NCBI RefSeq assembly: GCF_040678635.1
Contig: NZ_JBFATZ010000025.1
Location: 40,406-104,405 of the forward strand
Source: Thermopolyspora sp040678635
GTDB lineage: Bacteria > Actinomycetota > Actinomycetes > Streptosporangiales > Streptosporangiaceae
Reading direction: 5' to 3'
Length of the DNA: 64,000 nt
The position numbers were made by a program, and so were the translations under genes. Below are positions 25,329 through 33,264 of the stretch, one piece after another. The stretch's first letter is position 1. The number at the start of each line of letters is the position of its first letter. The notes under the pieces are model-generated. The model worked only from the letters and a program-made list of their open reading frames with translations, was not told the origin of the DNA and did no database searches.

Positions 25329-25529
25329 CCTGGATGCCGTGAGGACAACCGATGTCGAGAGCGATAGTACGATCTGTCCGACTTGCGTTTGCGTTCGCAA
25401 AGTCCAGCCCACCGTTCGCTGCCGATCGCAACAAGCGGACCCAGAGCGTGCGGTGGACAGCGGTGACGAAAGCCGTCAGCCCTGCCGATCGTGTTGCCCG
25501 ATCGTAGGCGTGCCGACTGGCTACGAATC

Positions 25530-25685
25530 TCAGCCGCGTTCGCGAGAGCCCATTTCGTAGACGTGCCCCCGAACGGCTCCCGAAAAAGATCGACCGAGCG
25601 GGGTGAGGGAGTACTCGACCCCTACCGGCGACGTGGGCAGAACGGTGCGCACGATCATTCCGTTATGCTCCGGTCGGCGCAAGGC
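25530..25685 (-). pseudogene. Remnant of an HxlR-family regulator (C-terminal end)
   Basis: About 50 codons before a stop read ALRRPEHNGMIVRTVLPTSP and then VEYSLTPLGRSF. These match the wing of HxlR winged-helix regulators (dominant pattern: L..L..dGlv.R..y...p..veY.LT..G). Upstream sequence in this frame loses the recognition helix and no start with an RBS is seen, so it reads as a decayed gene. Confidence 0.6.
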
Positions 25686-25792
25686 TGACTGAGAACACGA
25701 TGTCGCCGCCCGGCGCTTGGCGTTAGACGACATCGGCTTCGCTTCACTGGTGGCGTCCGCGACGGGGTCCTCTGCCACGAGCAGTTCGTACG

Positions 25793-26386
25793 CTACCGAG
25801 AGGGATATGCCTCGCCAGACGACCTCTTCCTCCACACTTGCTCATCATCCGACCACCCATGAACACAGGCCGTCGCGATGGCAAGAGCGGTGATGGCGCC
25901 CTTGACCACAGCGCTTGTGTCCAACTGCCATCCCTCATGAGAGCGCGTCCAGAGGATCGCAATGACATCGTCTTCGGACGGATCTCTGGAACTCCACCAC
26001 TGCTCGGCCAAGTCAAGGACGGCCCGAGGCTGGCGGAGCGACACATGGCAGCACATTCGGTTGTAAACATTGACGCCAAGGGGCGCATACCGGTCGCGGG
26101 CCGCCGCGTTCAGGTGTGTGAGCGCTCGGGCGGGGTCTAATGGAATCAGGCAGAATCCCAGATTGTTCCGTGCACGCGCATCGGCCGGCCACTGGTGGAC
26201 CGCGAACTCGAAGAGCACGGACGCTTCGGCCGTCCGCCCGGCGACCAGCAGGTCACGAGCACGGTTGGTCATCTCCGCGACGATGAATTCGGTACGCACT
26301 TCCGGGACCGCCGGATCCCAGTTGAGCGCCGTACGGCGGGCAATCTCATCGGTGAGATCGGAGTAGGGGACTTCTCGCTCATCCAT
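25793..26386 (-). CDS. TPR-like protein, possibly the 3' half of a frameshifted gene
   Basis: A 197-residue frame. Helical repeats are visible: ARDLLVAGRTAEASVLFEFA, ARARNNLGFCLIPLDPARAL and RAVLDLAEQWWSSRDPSEDD, resembling tetratricopeptide repeats. Codon use from 26386 leftward is typical of real coding. The ATG at 26386 lacks a Shine-Dalgarno sequence and lies 117 bp inside the preceding same-strand frame, whose own tail there looks non-coding. Either the two genes overlap or one ancestral gene has shifted frame near 26390. No specific function can be named. Confidence 0.6.
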   Translation of the reverse strand: MDEREVPYSDLTDEIARRTALNWDPAVPEVRTEFIVAEMTNRARDLLVAGRTAEASVLFEFAVHQWPADARARNNLGFCLIPLDPARALTHLNAAARDRYAPLGVNVYNRMCCHVSLRQPRAVLDLAEQWWSSRDPSEDDVIAILWTRSHEGWQLDTSAVVKGAITALAIATACVHGWSDDEQVWRKRSSGEAYPSR

Positions 26387-26781
26387 GACCCAGGAATCTC
26401 GTCGCCGACGGTGGCCTCGTGCGGGATACGAAGCAGCGAACGCCAGCCTTCGATGTCCACGCCTGATTTCGCAACCTCCTCCGCAATGTCAGATTTGGGC
26501 AGTATGTGACCGATCAGCAGTACACCCATGAGCGGAGCGACAATTTCGCTAAGCATTCCATAACGGACAATCGACTCGGCATCGAGGCCGCGTCGCATCA
26601 GTTCTTCGGTAGCCTTCTCGAAGGAGTCTCTGGCCTCACAGTATCTGGCGGTGAACCGACTAAGGAGGGCGTCCTGTATCTCCTTGATCAGGCTGGTAAG
26701 CCGCCAACCCTCCCTCGACCCAGACCGATCTTCACTGAGACGGATCCTGTTCGCGTCGAACGGCTGCGACTCGTCGTACAA
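26269..26781 (-). CDS. Hypothetical protein, possible 5' part of frameshifted TPR gene
   Basis: A 170-residue frame beginning with a TTG (another in-frame TTG lies a few codons upstream, behind TAA). Residues 25-130 look coding: LTSLIKEIQDALLSRFTARY, SFEKATEELMRRGLDAESIV, MLSEIVAPLMGVLLIGHILP and VDIEGWRSLLRIPHEATVG. Residues after about 131 (from SWMSEK onward) have poor codon bias and Arg/Ser-rich composition. That suggests the true product shifts into the frame of the next gene. The segment around residue 75-90 is hydrophobic enough for one membrane-associated helix. No family recognised. Confidence 0.5.
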   Translation of the reverse strand: MYDESQPFDANRIRLSEDRSGSREGWRLTSLIKEIQDALLSRFTARYCEARDSFEKATEELMRRGLDAESIVRYGMLSEIVAPLMGVLLIGHILPKSDIAEEVAKSGVDIEGWRSLLRIPHEATVGDEIPGSWMSEKSPTPISPMRLPAVRRSTGIRRSRKCVPNSSSRR

Positions 26782-26826
26782 CCCCGTCCCCCCAACGCAG
26801 AGGTTTCGCCGAACGGTTACACCGGC

Positions 26827-26856
26827 TTGTCAGAATCTCGGGTACGATCGTAGCTA
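26827..26856 (+). promoter_or_regulatory. Promoter of the toxin-antitoxin pair
   Basis: TTGTCA (26827-26832) and TAGCTA (26851-26856) are 18 bp apart, 25 bp ahead of the antitoxin ATG. CAGGAGG serves as its RBS. Confidence 0.55.
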
Positions 26857-26881
26857 AGATCCTGGCAGCAGGAGGCCCGCC

Positions 26882-27340
26882 ATGTCAGACATCATCTTTC
26901 AGGCTTCCGATCTTGCGAACAAACGTACGGAGATTCTGGAGCGAGCCCGCCAGGGCCTGGCTCAGATTCGCGATAAGGACAGCACCAGCCTGGTCATGCT
27001 TCCCGAGCGTCGACTGCGCATGCTCGAGGAGATCGCTAAATGGTCCCTCGCTCATATGCGGCTGGACGACCTGCTCCGACGCGACGCCGCGCCCAGCATC
27101 AGCGATCTTGGCGACCTAGCCTGGTTGCGCGTATTCGAGGCAGACGATCTCCGCGAGTTCGTCGACGAACTTCACGCGGTGCTCATCGCCGCGCACTCAG
27201 ACCAAGATCCATCAGCTCTCGACGAGTTCATTCGGTCCTGGCGTATCACGGCGCGGCAACTCGAGGATCCTCTCAGACGGTCGGTGCTTCTCGGCCGCCA
27301 TGATCCAAATGATTTTGTAGAGGCACCGATGCCACAATGA
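26882..27340 (+). CDS. Phd/YefM-like antitoxin
   Basis: A 152-residue protein. The N-terminal part (IIFQASDLANKRTEILERAR, then IRDKDSTSLVMLPE) has the beta-alpha-beta pattern of Phd-type DNA-binding antitoxins, with the typical turn before a hydrophobic strand. The longer acidic, helical C-terminus (FEADDLREFVDELHAVLIAA) would neutralise the partner. It is coupled to the next gene by an ATGA overlap, the usual antitoxin-first order. Similarity is structural-pattern level, so the family call is moderate. Confidence 0.65.
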   Translation: MSDIIFQASDLANKRTEILERARQGLAQIRDKDSTSLVMLPERRLRMLEEIAKWSLAHMRLDDLLRRDAAPSISDLGDLAWLRVFEADDLREFVDELHAVLIAAHSDQDPSALDEFIRSWRITARQLEDPLRRSVLLGRHDPNDFVEAPMPQ

Positions 27341-27720
27341 GCAGCTCCTATGACCCCATGCGACCGGCCCGACGGCCTGGGGGAAAACCCGACGTCACCC
27401 CGCTGTATCGGGTGCTGGTGCATCGTCGCTACCTGCAGCACTACTCGCAATTGGTTGAGCGGGTGGGGCTGCAGCAGGCTCAGCAGTTCTGGGATCACAT
27501 CTCACAGGAGCCGGGGAAACCTGCCGCCCTCGCCTCGATCACAATCTTGAAGGGCTCTGCCGGGCGCCCCCAAGGCCCTGGATGGTCGCGGACCCATCAC
27601 TATGAGCTCACGAGCAAGGCTCGAGTGGACTATCAGTATCACGATGAGTACACCACACAGCCGGACGGCGATCCGCATCCTGTGGTCGTGATACTCACCA
27701 TCAGCTTCGGCAGTCACTAG
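27337..27720 (+). CDS. RelE-superfamily-like toxin
   Basis: A 127-residue basic protein. Features are YRVLVHRRYLQHYSQLVERV near residue 24, FWDHISQEPGKPA near 51, a core ITILKGSAG, then THHYELTSKARVDYQYHDEY near 85 and a C-terminal strand VVVILTISFGSH. This helix-hairpin followed by strands with Arg/Lys/His/Tyr matches the size and layout of RelE/ParE-like ribonuclease toxins. It lies immediately downstream of, and overlaps, the antitoxin gene. No experimental activity can be assumed. Confidence 0.65.
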   Translation: MSSSYDPMRPARRPGGKPDVTPLYRVLVHRRYLQHYSQLVERVGLQQAQQFWDHISQEPGKPAALASITILKGSAGRPQGPGWSRTHHYELTSKARVDYQYHDEYTTQPDGDPHPVVVILTISFGSH

Positions 27721-27771
27721 CGATATCCGTCTGCACCGGACGCGGGGCGGAATGGCGCCGGCCACCAAACG

Positions 27772-27804
27772 ACCGTCTGGGATGTACTCCACATCCCAGA
27801 CGGT
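27772..27804. terminator. Bidirectional terminator between toxin gene and gdhA remnant
   Basis: Perfect 14-bp stem ACCGTCTGGGATGT and complement around ACTCC, followed by a short T-run on both strands. Confidence 0.88.
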
Positions 27805-27824
27805 TTCTGCCGTGGTGACGTCGG

Positions 27825-28390
27825 TCAGACGAGGCCGAGGGCGAGCATGGCGTCGGCTACGCGCTTGAAGCCGTCGATGTTGGCGCCGGCGACGTAGTTG
27901 CCGGGCATGCCGTACTCGTCGGCGGTTTCCAGGCAGCGGGCGTGGATGTCGCGCATGATGTCGCGGAGGCGCTGCTCGGAGAACTCGAAGGACCAGGAGT
28001 CGCGGCTGGCGTTTTGCTGCATTTCGAGGGCGCTGGTGGCGACGCCGCCGGCGTTGGCGGCCTTACCGGGGCCGAAGGCGACGCCGGCTTCGAGGAAGAG
28101 GCGGATGCCTTCGGGGGTGGTGGGCATGTTGGCGCCCTCGCCTACGGCGATGCAGCCGGAGCGGACGAGTTTTTCGGCGTCGCGGCCGGTGATCTCGTTT
28201 TGGGTGGCGGAGGGCATGGCGACCTCGCAGGGGAGCTCCCAGACGCTGTGGCCGGCGATGAAGACGGAGTCGCCGCCGCGGCGCTTGGCGTAGGTCTCGA
28301 TGCGGGCGCGTTCGACCTGTTTGATCTGCTTGAGCAGGTCGACGTCGATGCCCTTCTCATCCAGGACGTAGCCGGAGGAGTCGGAGTAGC
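27825..28390 (-). pseudogene. gdhA: Truncated NADP-type glutamate dehydrogenase (C-terminal part)
   Basis: The last 187 or so residues of a hexameric glutamate dehydrogenase are intact: YSDSSGYVLDEKGIDVDLLK, SATQNEITGRDAEKLVRSGC, VAVGEGANMPTTPEG-like IAVGEGANMPTTPEG, GVAFGPGKAANAGGVATSAL and a normal end GFKRVADAMLALGLV. The family is about 445 residues, so the whole substrate domain and the start of the Rossmann domain are missing. The break is near 28390, beyond which the frame reads unrelated residues. It keeps its own terminator, which suggests a recent deletion. Confidence 0.88.
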
Positions 28391-28445
28391 GCGCTCGGGC
28401 CGTACAGCCAGGACCGGTTAACCTGCCTGCACCTTTATGTGGCAC

Positions 28446-28785
28446 TTACTGCTGTTATGATCCCACCCCTGCCTACTGGTCCCTTATGCCCCTGAAGTGG
28501 GGTAATTCACAATCTGAGAGGGCGGTCAGTGAGGGAATGGGATGTCACGTCTTGCGGGCGGGAGGATCATGAAGACTCAGAGCACGTGGTCGGCGGGCGG
28601 TGCCTCGCGGGCTTCTCCACGGCGGGCCTCGTTCTCCACGGCCATGGGGGCGACCTGCGGATCGCCCAGCACGTACGCGGCGAGCGCGCCCAGGCCGAGG
28701 CGGCGGCGGCCAGGCGAGAAGGAGGGCGACGCGACGGTGGTGTGACGCGCGGGGGACGAGGAGCGACGATCAGCCGGCGTCGCGC
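28446..28785. other. 340-bp region between gdhA break and kinase gene
   Basis: The left part is unusually A/T-rich for this window. On the minus strand a frame ending near 28577 reads GLGALAAYVLGDPQVAPMAV and then ENEARRGEAREAPPADHVL before its stop. This looks like a genuine protein tail, but I cannot assign it. No start or complete gene is evident. Confidence 0.35.
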
Positions 28786-30426
28786 TCAGGGTAGCCGGGC
28801 GATGCTGAAATCGTCGAAGAAGGCACGTGTTTGGCCCTCGCTTGTGCCCTCCACGTAGAGCCCGAAGCGGGGCGGGCCCACCGCCTTGGCCACCTCGGTG
28901 TCCGACACTTCGGCGATGAGGTTGTCGCCGATCCACATCGCCAGGTGGATTTCGCCGTCGCCGCGCGCACATTCGACCCGCAGCGGCACGTTCGTCTTGT
29001 TAAGGCCGGGCAGCGGCACGTCGCGGGTCAGGTCCGCCCACTTGTCCTCTGCTTTGACTATCTTGGCGTAAGCATCGCGGAGTTCCAGGATGTAGAAGAA
29101 GTCGCTGTCCTGCTGATCGTCCTTGGAGTACTCGCAGTAGACCCCGGTCCATTGCGACGCCGCGGAGACGTCGATTTTCACCGACACCACGGCCCGGTCC
29201 GGAAGGACCGCGTTCACCGGCGCCTGGGCCCACCTGCCCTGGTCGGTGTAGTTCGCCCCCATTGTGTAGCGGCCGTCCCCCGCATAGCCTCTGTCGGCGG
29301 TCGTGCCGCTACCGTCCTGCGGCCAGCCGGTGTTCGTGGCGCCGAAGTCGTCCCGGTACACAACGTCGCCCTGATCCGGCGGGCCGGACGGCAACGTCCC
29401 CAGCCCCAGCACGATCCCGGCGACCAACGCGATCACGAGCAGGCAGGCCCCCGCGCCCTTCGCCATGTCCATCAGCCGCTGCCGCGGCATCCGACGCTTC
29501 GGCGTGTCCGCAGGCGCCGCCTTCGTTTCGGCGGGCAGGAAACGCGTGGTGATCGAGCTCAGGTCCAGCCGTACGGTGCCGGCGACCTCGGCGGTGTCGG
29601 CATGCGGTCGGCGTACGAGCGTGTCCAGCAGTTCCTGCGCGGTGGGACGCGCGGCCGGATCCTTGCGCAGGGCCGCCTCGACGATCGGCCGCAGGCCGGG
29701 ATCGACGCTGCTCAGGTCGGGCTCCTCGTGGACGACCCGGTAGAACGCCTGCGGCACGCTCTTGGAGGCGAACGGCGAGGAGCCCGTGGTCGCCGCGACC
29801 ATCAGGCACCCCCAGGCGAAGACGTCGGCGGGCGGCCCTCCCTTCTTGCCGTCGAAGAGCTCCGGCGCCATGTAGTCGGGCGTGCCGAGGATGTGGCCGG
29901 TGGCGGTCTGCCCGTCCCCGGCGTCGAGCGCGCGGGCGATGCCGAAGTCGATGACGCGCGGGCCGAGCGGCGACAGCAGCACGTTGCCGGGCTTGAGGTC
30001 GCGGTGCACCACGCCCGCGTCATGGATGGCGGTGAGGGCGGTCGCCACGCCCACCGCGAGCGCCTCGACGTTGGAGCCGGTGAGCGGGCCGTTCTCACGT
30101 AGCACCCGGCCCAGGTCAGGCCCGGCCACATACTCGGTGACGACCCACAGCGGATCGCCGTCCAGCTGCGCGTCGAGCACCGGCGCGGTGCAGAACCGCC
30201 GCACCCGCCGGGCCGCCTCCACCTCGCGCCGGAACCGCACCCGGAACTCGGGGTCGTTGACGAGATGGGGGTTGATCACCTTGAGTGCGACGGGCCCCGA
30301 CGGTCCTTCGGCGAGGTAGACCGTACCCATGCCGCCTTTGCCCAGCCTGCTGGCGATTCGATAGGGACCGAGTTCGGTCGGATCGGTCGAATCCAGAGCC
30401 AATGCAGGCGGCAAATCGTACGGCAT
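28786..30426 (-). CDS. Receptor-type Ser/Thr protein kinase (copy 1)
   Basis: A 546-residue Hanks-type kinase. Glycine loop RLGKGGMGTVYLAE (28-40), VALKV Lys near 49, catalytic loop HRDLKPGN (141-148), DFGIA (160-164), activation end GTPDYMAPEL (181-190). A juxtamembrane stretch is followed by one membrane span near 327-345 (LLVIALVAGIVLGLG). The extracellular part (350-546) has a jelly-roll-like pattern (DDFGATNTGWPQDG, YRGD-free Gly/Asp loops, VGPPRFGLYVEG, FFDDFSIARLP) similar to laminin-G or DUF1080-like sensors. The start may be the GTG three bases upstream. A near-identical paralogue lies immediately upstream. Confidence 0.93.
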   Translation of the reverse strand: MPYDLPPALALDSTDPTELGPYRIASRLGKGGMGTVYLAEGPSGPVALKVINPHLVNDPEFRVRFRREVEAARRVRRFCTAPVLDAQLDGDPLWVVTEYVAGPDLGRVLRENGPLTGSNVEALAVGVATALTAIHDAGVVHRDLKPGNVLLSPLGPRVIDFGIARALDAGDGQTATGHILGTPDYMAPELFDGKKGGPPADVFAWGCLMVAATTGSSPFASKSVPQAFYRVVHEEPDLSSVDPGLRPIVEAALRKDPAARPTAQELLDTLVRRPHADTAEVAGTVRLDLSSITTRFLPAETKAAPADTPKRRMPRQRLMDMAKGAGACLLVIALVAGIVLGLGTLPSGPPDQGDVVYRDDFGATNTGWPQDGSGTTADRGYAGDGRYTMGANYTDQGRWAQAPVNAVLPDRAVVSVKIDVSAASQWTGVYCEYSKDDQQDSDFFYILELRDAYAKIVKAEDKWADLTRDVPLPGLNKTNVPLRVECARGDGEIHLAMWIGDNLIAEVSDTEVAKAVGPPRFGLYVEGTSEGQTRAFFDDFSIARLP

Positions 30427-30437
30427 CACAGTCGCTG

Positions 30438-30443
30438 ATCCTA
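30438..30443 (-). promoter_or_regulatory. -10 element of kinase copy 1, near-leaderless
   Basis: On the minus strand CGTTAGGATC places TAGGAT exactly 8 nt before the GTG that precedes the ATG. The same block at the same distance precedes copy 2. No Shine-Dalgarno sequence is present. This fits a transcript starting at or within a few bases of the start codon. Confidence 0.55.
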
Positions 30444-30551
30444 ACGATCTACCCTCACCTTACGTAGTCGCAAAGTCTAATCATGGACTCTGTTCACACG
30501 CTGACCACCGGCGTTCACCCCCTCATCACCGGCGGCGCGGGTTGCCTGGCG

Positions 30552-32198
30552 TCAAGGGAGCCGGGCGATGGTGAAGTCGTCGAAATAGGCCCGGGAGTTG
30601 CCGTCGTTGTCCTCGGAGAAGAGCCCGAAGCGGGGCGGGCCGACGGCCCTGTCCACCTTGGTGTCCACCACCCGGGTGACGAGCTGATCGCCAGCCCACA
30701 ACGCCAGGCGTACCTCGCCGTCGCCGCGTACGCACTCGGCGCGGAGCACGGTTTTCCCCCGGACGCCGATCCGCGGCACCTGGATGTCGCCGGTCATGTC
30801 GGCCCAGACCCCGCCGTCCACCTTGACGACCTTCGCGTACGCGTCGGCGCGGAACTCCAGGATGTAGAAGGCGTCGTTGGCGTCCTGATCGTCGATGGAG
30901 TATTCGCAGTAGACCCCGTACCAACTGCCGGGATTGGTCTGCGAGAAATCGACCTTCATGGACACGAGTGCGTGGTCGGGGAGGCCCGCGCTCGCCGGCG
31001 CGGCGATCCACGACTTCCCGGCCCCCTTCATCGTGTACCTGCCGTCGCCGGTGTATCCCCGGTCGGTGTCCACCCTCGTGCCCGAGTTGGGCCATCCCGA
31101 GGTGTCTGCGGCGAACGTCTCGCTGTACGCCGCCTGACCGCTGGGAGGGGTTTCGGGCATCCAGTCCGGACCCCATACCAGGAAGGCCGTCACGGCCAGC
31201 GCGCTCACGGTCAGGGCCGTCCCCGCGCCGATCAGTGCCGTGCGCCGCCTGCGCCGCGCCCATTTGTCCGGTGCGGGGGACGTCCGCACCGGGATGTGGG
31301 CCGGGTTTCCCCTGCTGCCCATCGTGCTCAGGTCGAGGCGTACGGTGCCGGCGATCTGGGCGGAGTCGGCGTCCGGGCGCCGTACCAGCGCGGCCAGCAG
31401 TTGCTGTGCGGTCGGGCGCTTGGCCGGGTCCTTGTTGAGCGCCGCCGCGACGATCGGCCGCAGGCCGGGATCGATCTGGCTCAGATCGGGCTCCTCGTGG
31501 ACGACCCGGTACATCGCGTGCGGCACGCTCTTGGAGGCGAACGGCGAGGCGCCCACGCTGGCCGCGACCACCACGCAGCCCCAGGCGAAGATGTCCGCGG
31601 GCGGGCCCACCTGCTCGCCCTGCAGCAGTTCGGGCGCCATGTACTCGGGGGTGCCGAGGACCTGGCCGGTGGCGGTCTGCCTGTCGCCGGCGTCCAGCGC
31701 GCGGGCGATGCCGAAGTCGATCACGCGGGGGCCGAGCGGGGAGAGCAGCACGTTCGCGGGTTTGAGGTCGCGGTGCACCAGCCCGGCGCCGTGGATGGCG
31801 GTGAGCGCGGTCGCCATGCCCACCGCGAGCGCCTCGACGTTGGAGCCGGTGAGCGGGCCGTTCTCGCGCAGCATGCGGCCGAGGTCGGGTCCGGCGACGT
31901 ACTCGGTGACGACCCACAGCGGGTCGCCGTCCAGTTGCGCGTCGAGCACCGGTGCGGTGCAGAACCGCCGCACCCGCCGGGCCGCCTCCACCTCGCGCCG
32001 GAACCGCGCCCGAAATTCCGGATCATTGGCGAGGTGGCGATTGATCACTTTGATCGCGACCGCGCCCGAGGGCCCGTCGGCCAGGTAAACCGTGCCCATG
32101 CCGCCCTGCCCCAGCCTGCTGGCCACGCGATAGGGGCCGAGTTGTATGGGGTCGCCCGAATCCAGGGCAAGGACGGGAGGAAGTCCGTAGACCGTCAC
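30552..32198 (-). CDS. Receptor-type Ser/Thr protein kinase (copy 2)
   Basis: A 548-residue paralogue of the next gene, starting GTG. Kinase motifs RLGQGGMGTVYLAD, AIKV, HRDLKPAN, DFGIA and GTPEYMAPEL are all present. The membrane span is TALTVSALAVTAFLVWG near 335-352. The external domain (from about 360) keeps AADTSGWPNSG, DRGYTGDGRYTMKG, AFYILEFRADAY and VGPPRFGLFSEDN. Juxtamembrane and span sequences differ between copies, while kinase and sensor domains are closely similar. Tandem duplication with divergence suggests related signals with different outputs, which is inference. Confidence 0.93.
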   Translation of the reverse strand: MTVYGLPPVLALDSGDPIQLGPYRVASRLGQGGMGTVYLADGPSGAVAIKVINRHLANDPEFRARFRREVEAARRVRRFCTAPVLDAQLDGDPLWVVTEYVAGPDLGRMLRENGPLTGSNVEALAVGMATALTAIHGAGLVHRDLKPANVLLSPLGPRVIDFGIARALDAGDRQTATGQVLGTPEYMAPELLQGEQVGPPADIFAWGCVVVAASVGASPFASKSVPHAMYRVVHEEPDLSQIDPGLRPIVAAALNKDPAKRPTAQQLLAALVRRPDADSAQIAGTVRLDLSTMGSRGNPAHIPVRTSPAPDKWARRRRRTALIGAGTALTVSALAVTAFLVWGPDWMPETPPSGQAAYSETFAADTSGWPNSGTRVDTDRGYTGDGRYTMKGAGKSWIAAPASAGLPDHALVSMKVDFSQTNPGSWYGVYCEYSIDDQDANDAFYILEFRADAYAKVVKVDGGVWADMTGDIQVPRIGVRGKTVLRAECVRGDGEVRLALWAGDQLVTRVVDTKVDRAVGPPRFGLFSEDNDGNSRAYFDDFTIARLP

Positions 32199-32206
32199 GT
32201 TGTACG

Positions 32207-32238
32207 ATCCTAACGACGTCCATTACCCACATTGTGGG
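32207..32238 (-). promoter_or_regulatory. -10 element and upstream palindrome of kinase copy 2
   Basis: TAGGAT (minus strand, 32212-32207) is 8 nt from the GTG start. Fourteen bases further upstream lies the palindrome CCCACA-T-TGTGGG (32226-32238), which would cover the spacer and may be an operator. The palindrome is absent before copy 1. Confidence 0.5.
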
Positions 32239-32297
32239 ACATAGCGCAATTCATACCGGCGAATTTGCGTGAATGATGGGGAATTCCTGCCTACGGA

Positions 32298-32575
32298 TCA
32301 GACCGTCGGCACCACCATCGGGGTGCCGGTGACCGGGTCGGGGACGACGACGCAGGGCAGATCGAAGACCGCGTGCACGTCCCGCCCATCGAACTCGACC
32401 GCGCTCGCAGCGGGCCTCAGCAGCCGGACCAGGGCGCGCGTCGGCCTTCATCACCGCCTTCATGAAGGAGTACGCCTGCACGCCCGGCCGGTACGCGCAG
32501 GGACGCGAAGGCCGCCCGCCACGGCCGAGCCGTACCGCCGGGACGAGGTGAGCGGCTCGACGGCGAGCACGCGGC
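32298..32575 (-). pseudogene. Decayed gene fragment with frame changes
   Basis: Reading leftward on the minus strand, coding-like pieces appear in successive frames: VLAVEPLTSSRRYGSAVA, then YRPGVQAYSFMKAVMKADAR, then LVRLLRPAASAVEFDGRD, VHAVFDLPCVVVPDPVTG and TPMVVPTV before a stop at 32298. No single frame holds them together, so this looks like an old gene broken by indels. The family is not recognised. Confidence 0.45.
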
Positions 32576-32685
32576 CTTCCGCTCGCGGGAACCGTGCGGG
32601 GCGCGAAAGCGTTCAAGAGGATGATCGGCCTCGTCGTCATCGGCTGGCAAGGACGGCCGAAGGCCGCTGCGTGGGAGCGTGCGCC

Positions 32686-32958
32686 ATGGAAGTAACCGGC
32701 ATCATTTCCGCCCTCATCATCGGACTCATCATCGGAGCGCTCGGACGGCTCGTGGTCCCCGGCCGTCAGCGCATGCCGATCTGGCTCACCATGATCATCG
32801 GCATCGTCGCCGCGTTGATCGGCACCGCCGTCGCGACCGTGCTCGGCGTCGCCGACACCCGCGGCATCGACTGGATCGAGCTGGCCATCCAGGTGGCGCT
32901 GGCCGCCGGAGGCGTGGCGCTGGCGACGGGCACCTACGGCAGACGTGGCATCCGCTGA
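32686..32958 (+). CDS. GlsB/YeaQ/YmgE-family membrane protein
   Basis: A 90-residue protein with three membrane segments: GIISALIIGLIIGALGRLVV, IWLTMIIGIVAALIGTAVAT and IELAIQVALAAGGVALATG. The PGRQRMPIW loop after the first span is the family hallmark (transglycosylase-associated family). Such proteins are often stress-induced, but their biochemical role is unknown. The start is the ATG at 32686; the frame is open far upstream, where it overlaps the decayed fragment. Confidence 0.88.
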   Translation: MEVTGIISALIIGLIIGALGRLVVPGRQRMPIWLTMIIGIVAALIGTAVATVLGVADTRGIDWIELAIQVALAAGGVALATGTYGRRGIR

Positions 32959-33024
32959 CCGAACCGACCAAACCGAGTAGCCGAGACTAAACGGCCTAAT
33001 TCCGACGCCCGGACGTCACCGCTT

Positions 33025-33263
33025 GACGCCGGGCGTCGGCATATACGGCCCGCCCCGCCGACAGGGCCGTTCCCCTCATGGGCGGCACGGCCATCCGCCG
33101 CCGTGCGACCATCCTCGGCGGCGACCATCCCGCCACCACCTAGCGGCGACGCCCGAAGACAGGCCCCCCGTGGACGCCAGGCGTCGGCATGTACCGCCCG
33201 CCTGCCTCCACGGCGGGGTCATACCCGTTGTGAGCGGCAGCGGCCATCCGCCGCCGTGCGGCC
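33025..33263. repeat. Imperfect direct repeat pair of about 90 bp
   Basis: Copy A (33025-33110) and copy B (33173-33263) share GACGCC-GGCGTCGGCAT near their starts and CGGCCATCCGCCGCCGTGCG at their ends, with variable middles. Copy B directly abuts the Spo0M-like gene end. Each also begins with an inverted GACGCC/GGCGTC motif. Minus-strand frames through both read similar short peptides (GRRMA...), but no RBS or credible gene was seen. This fills the 306-bp gap. Confidence 0.6.
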
Positions 33264-33264
33264 G

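Noticed and set aside
28529..28858. Possible 109-codon plus-strand gene
   Set aside because: Overlaps the kinase 3' end on the other strand, Arg/Gly-rich, no family signal.
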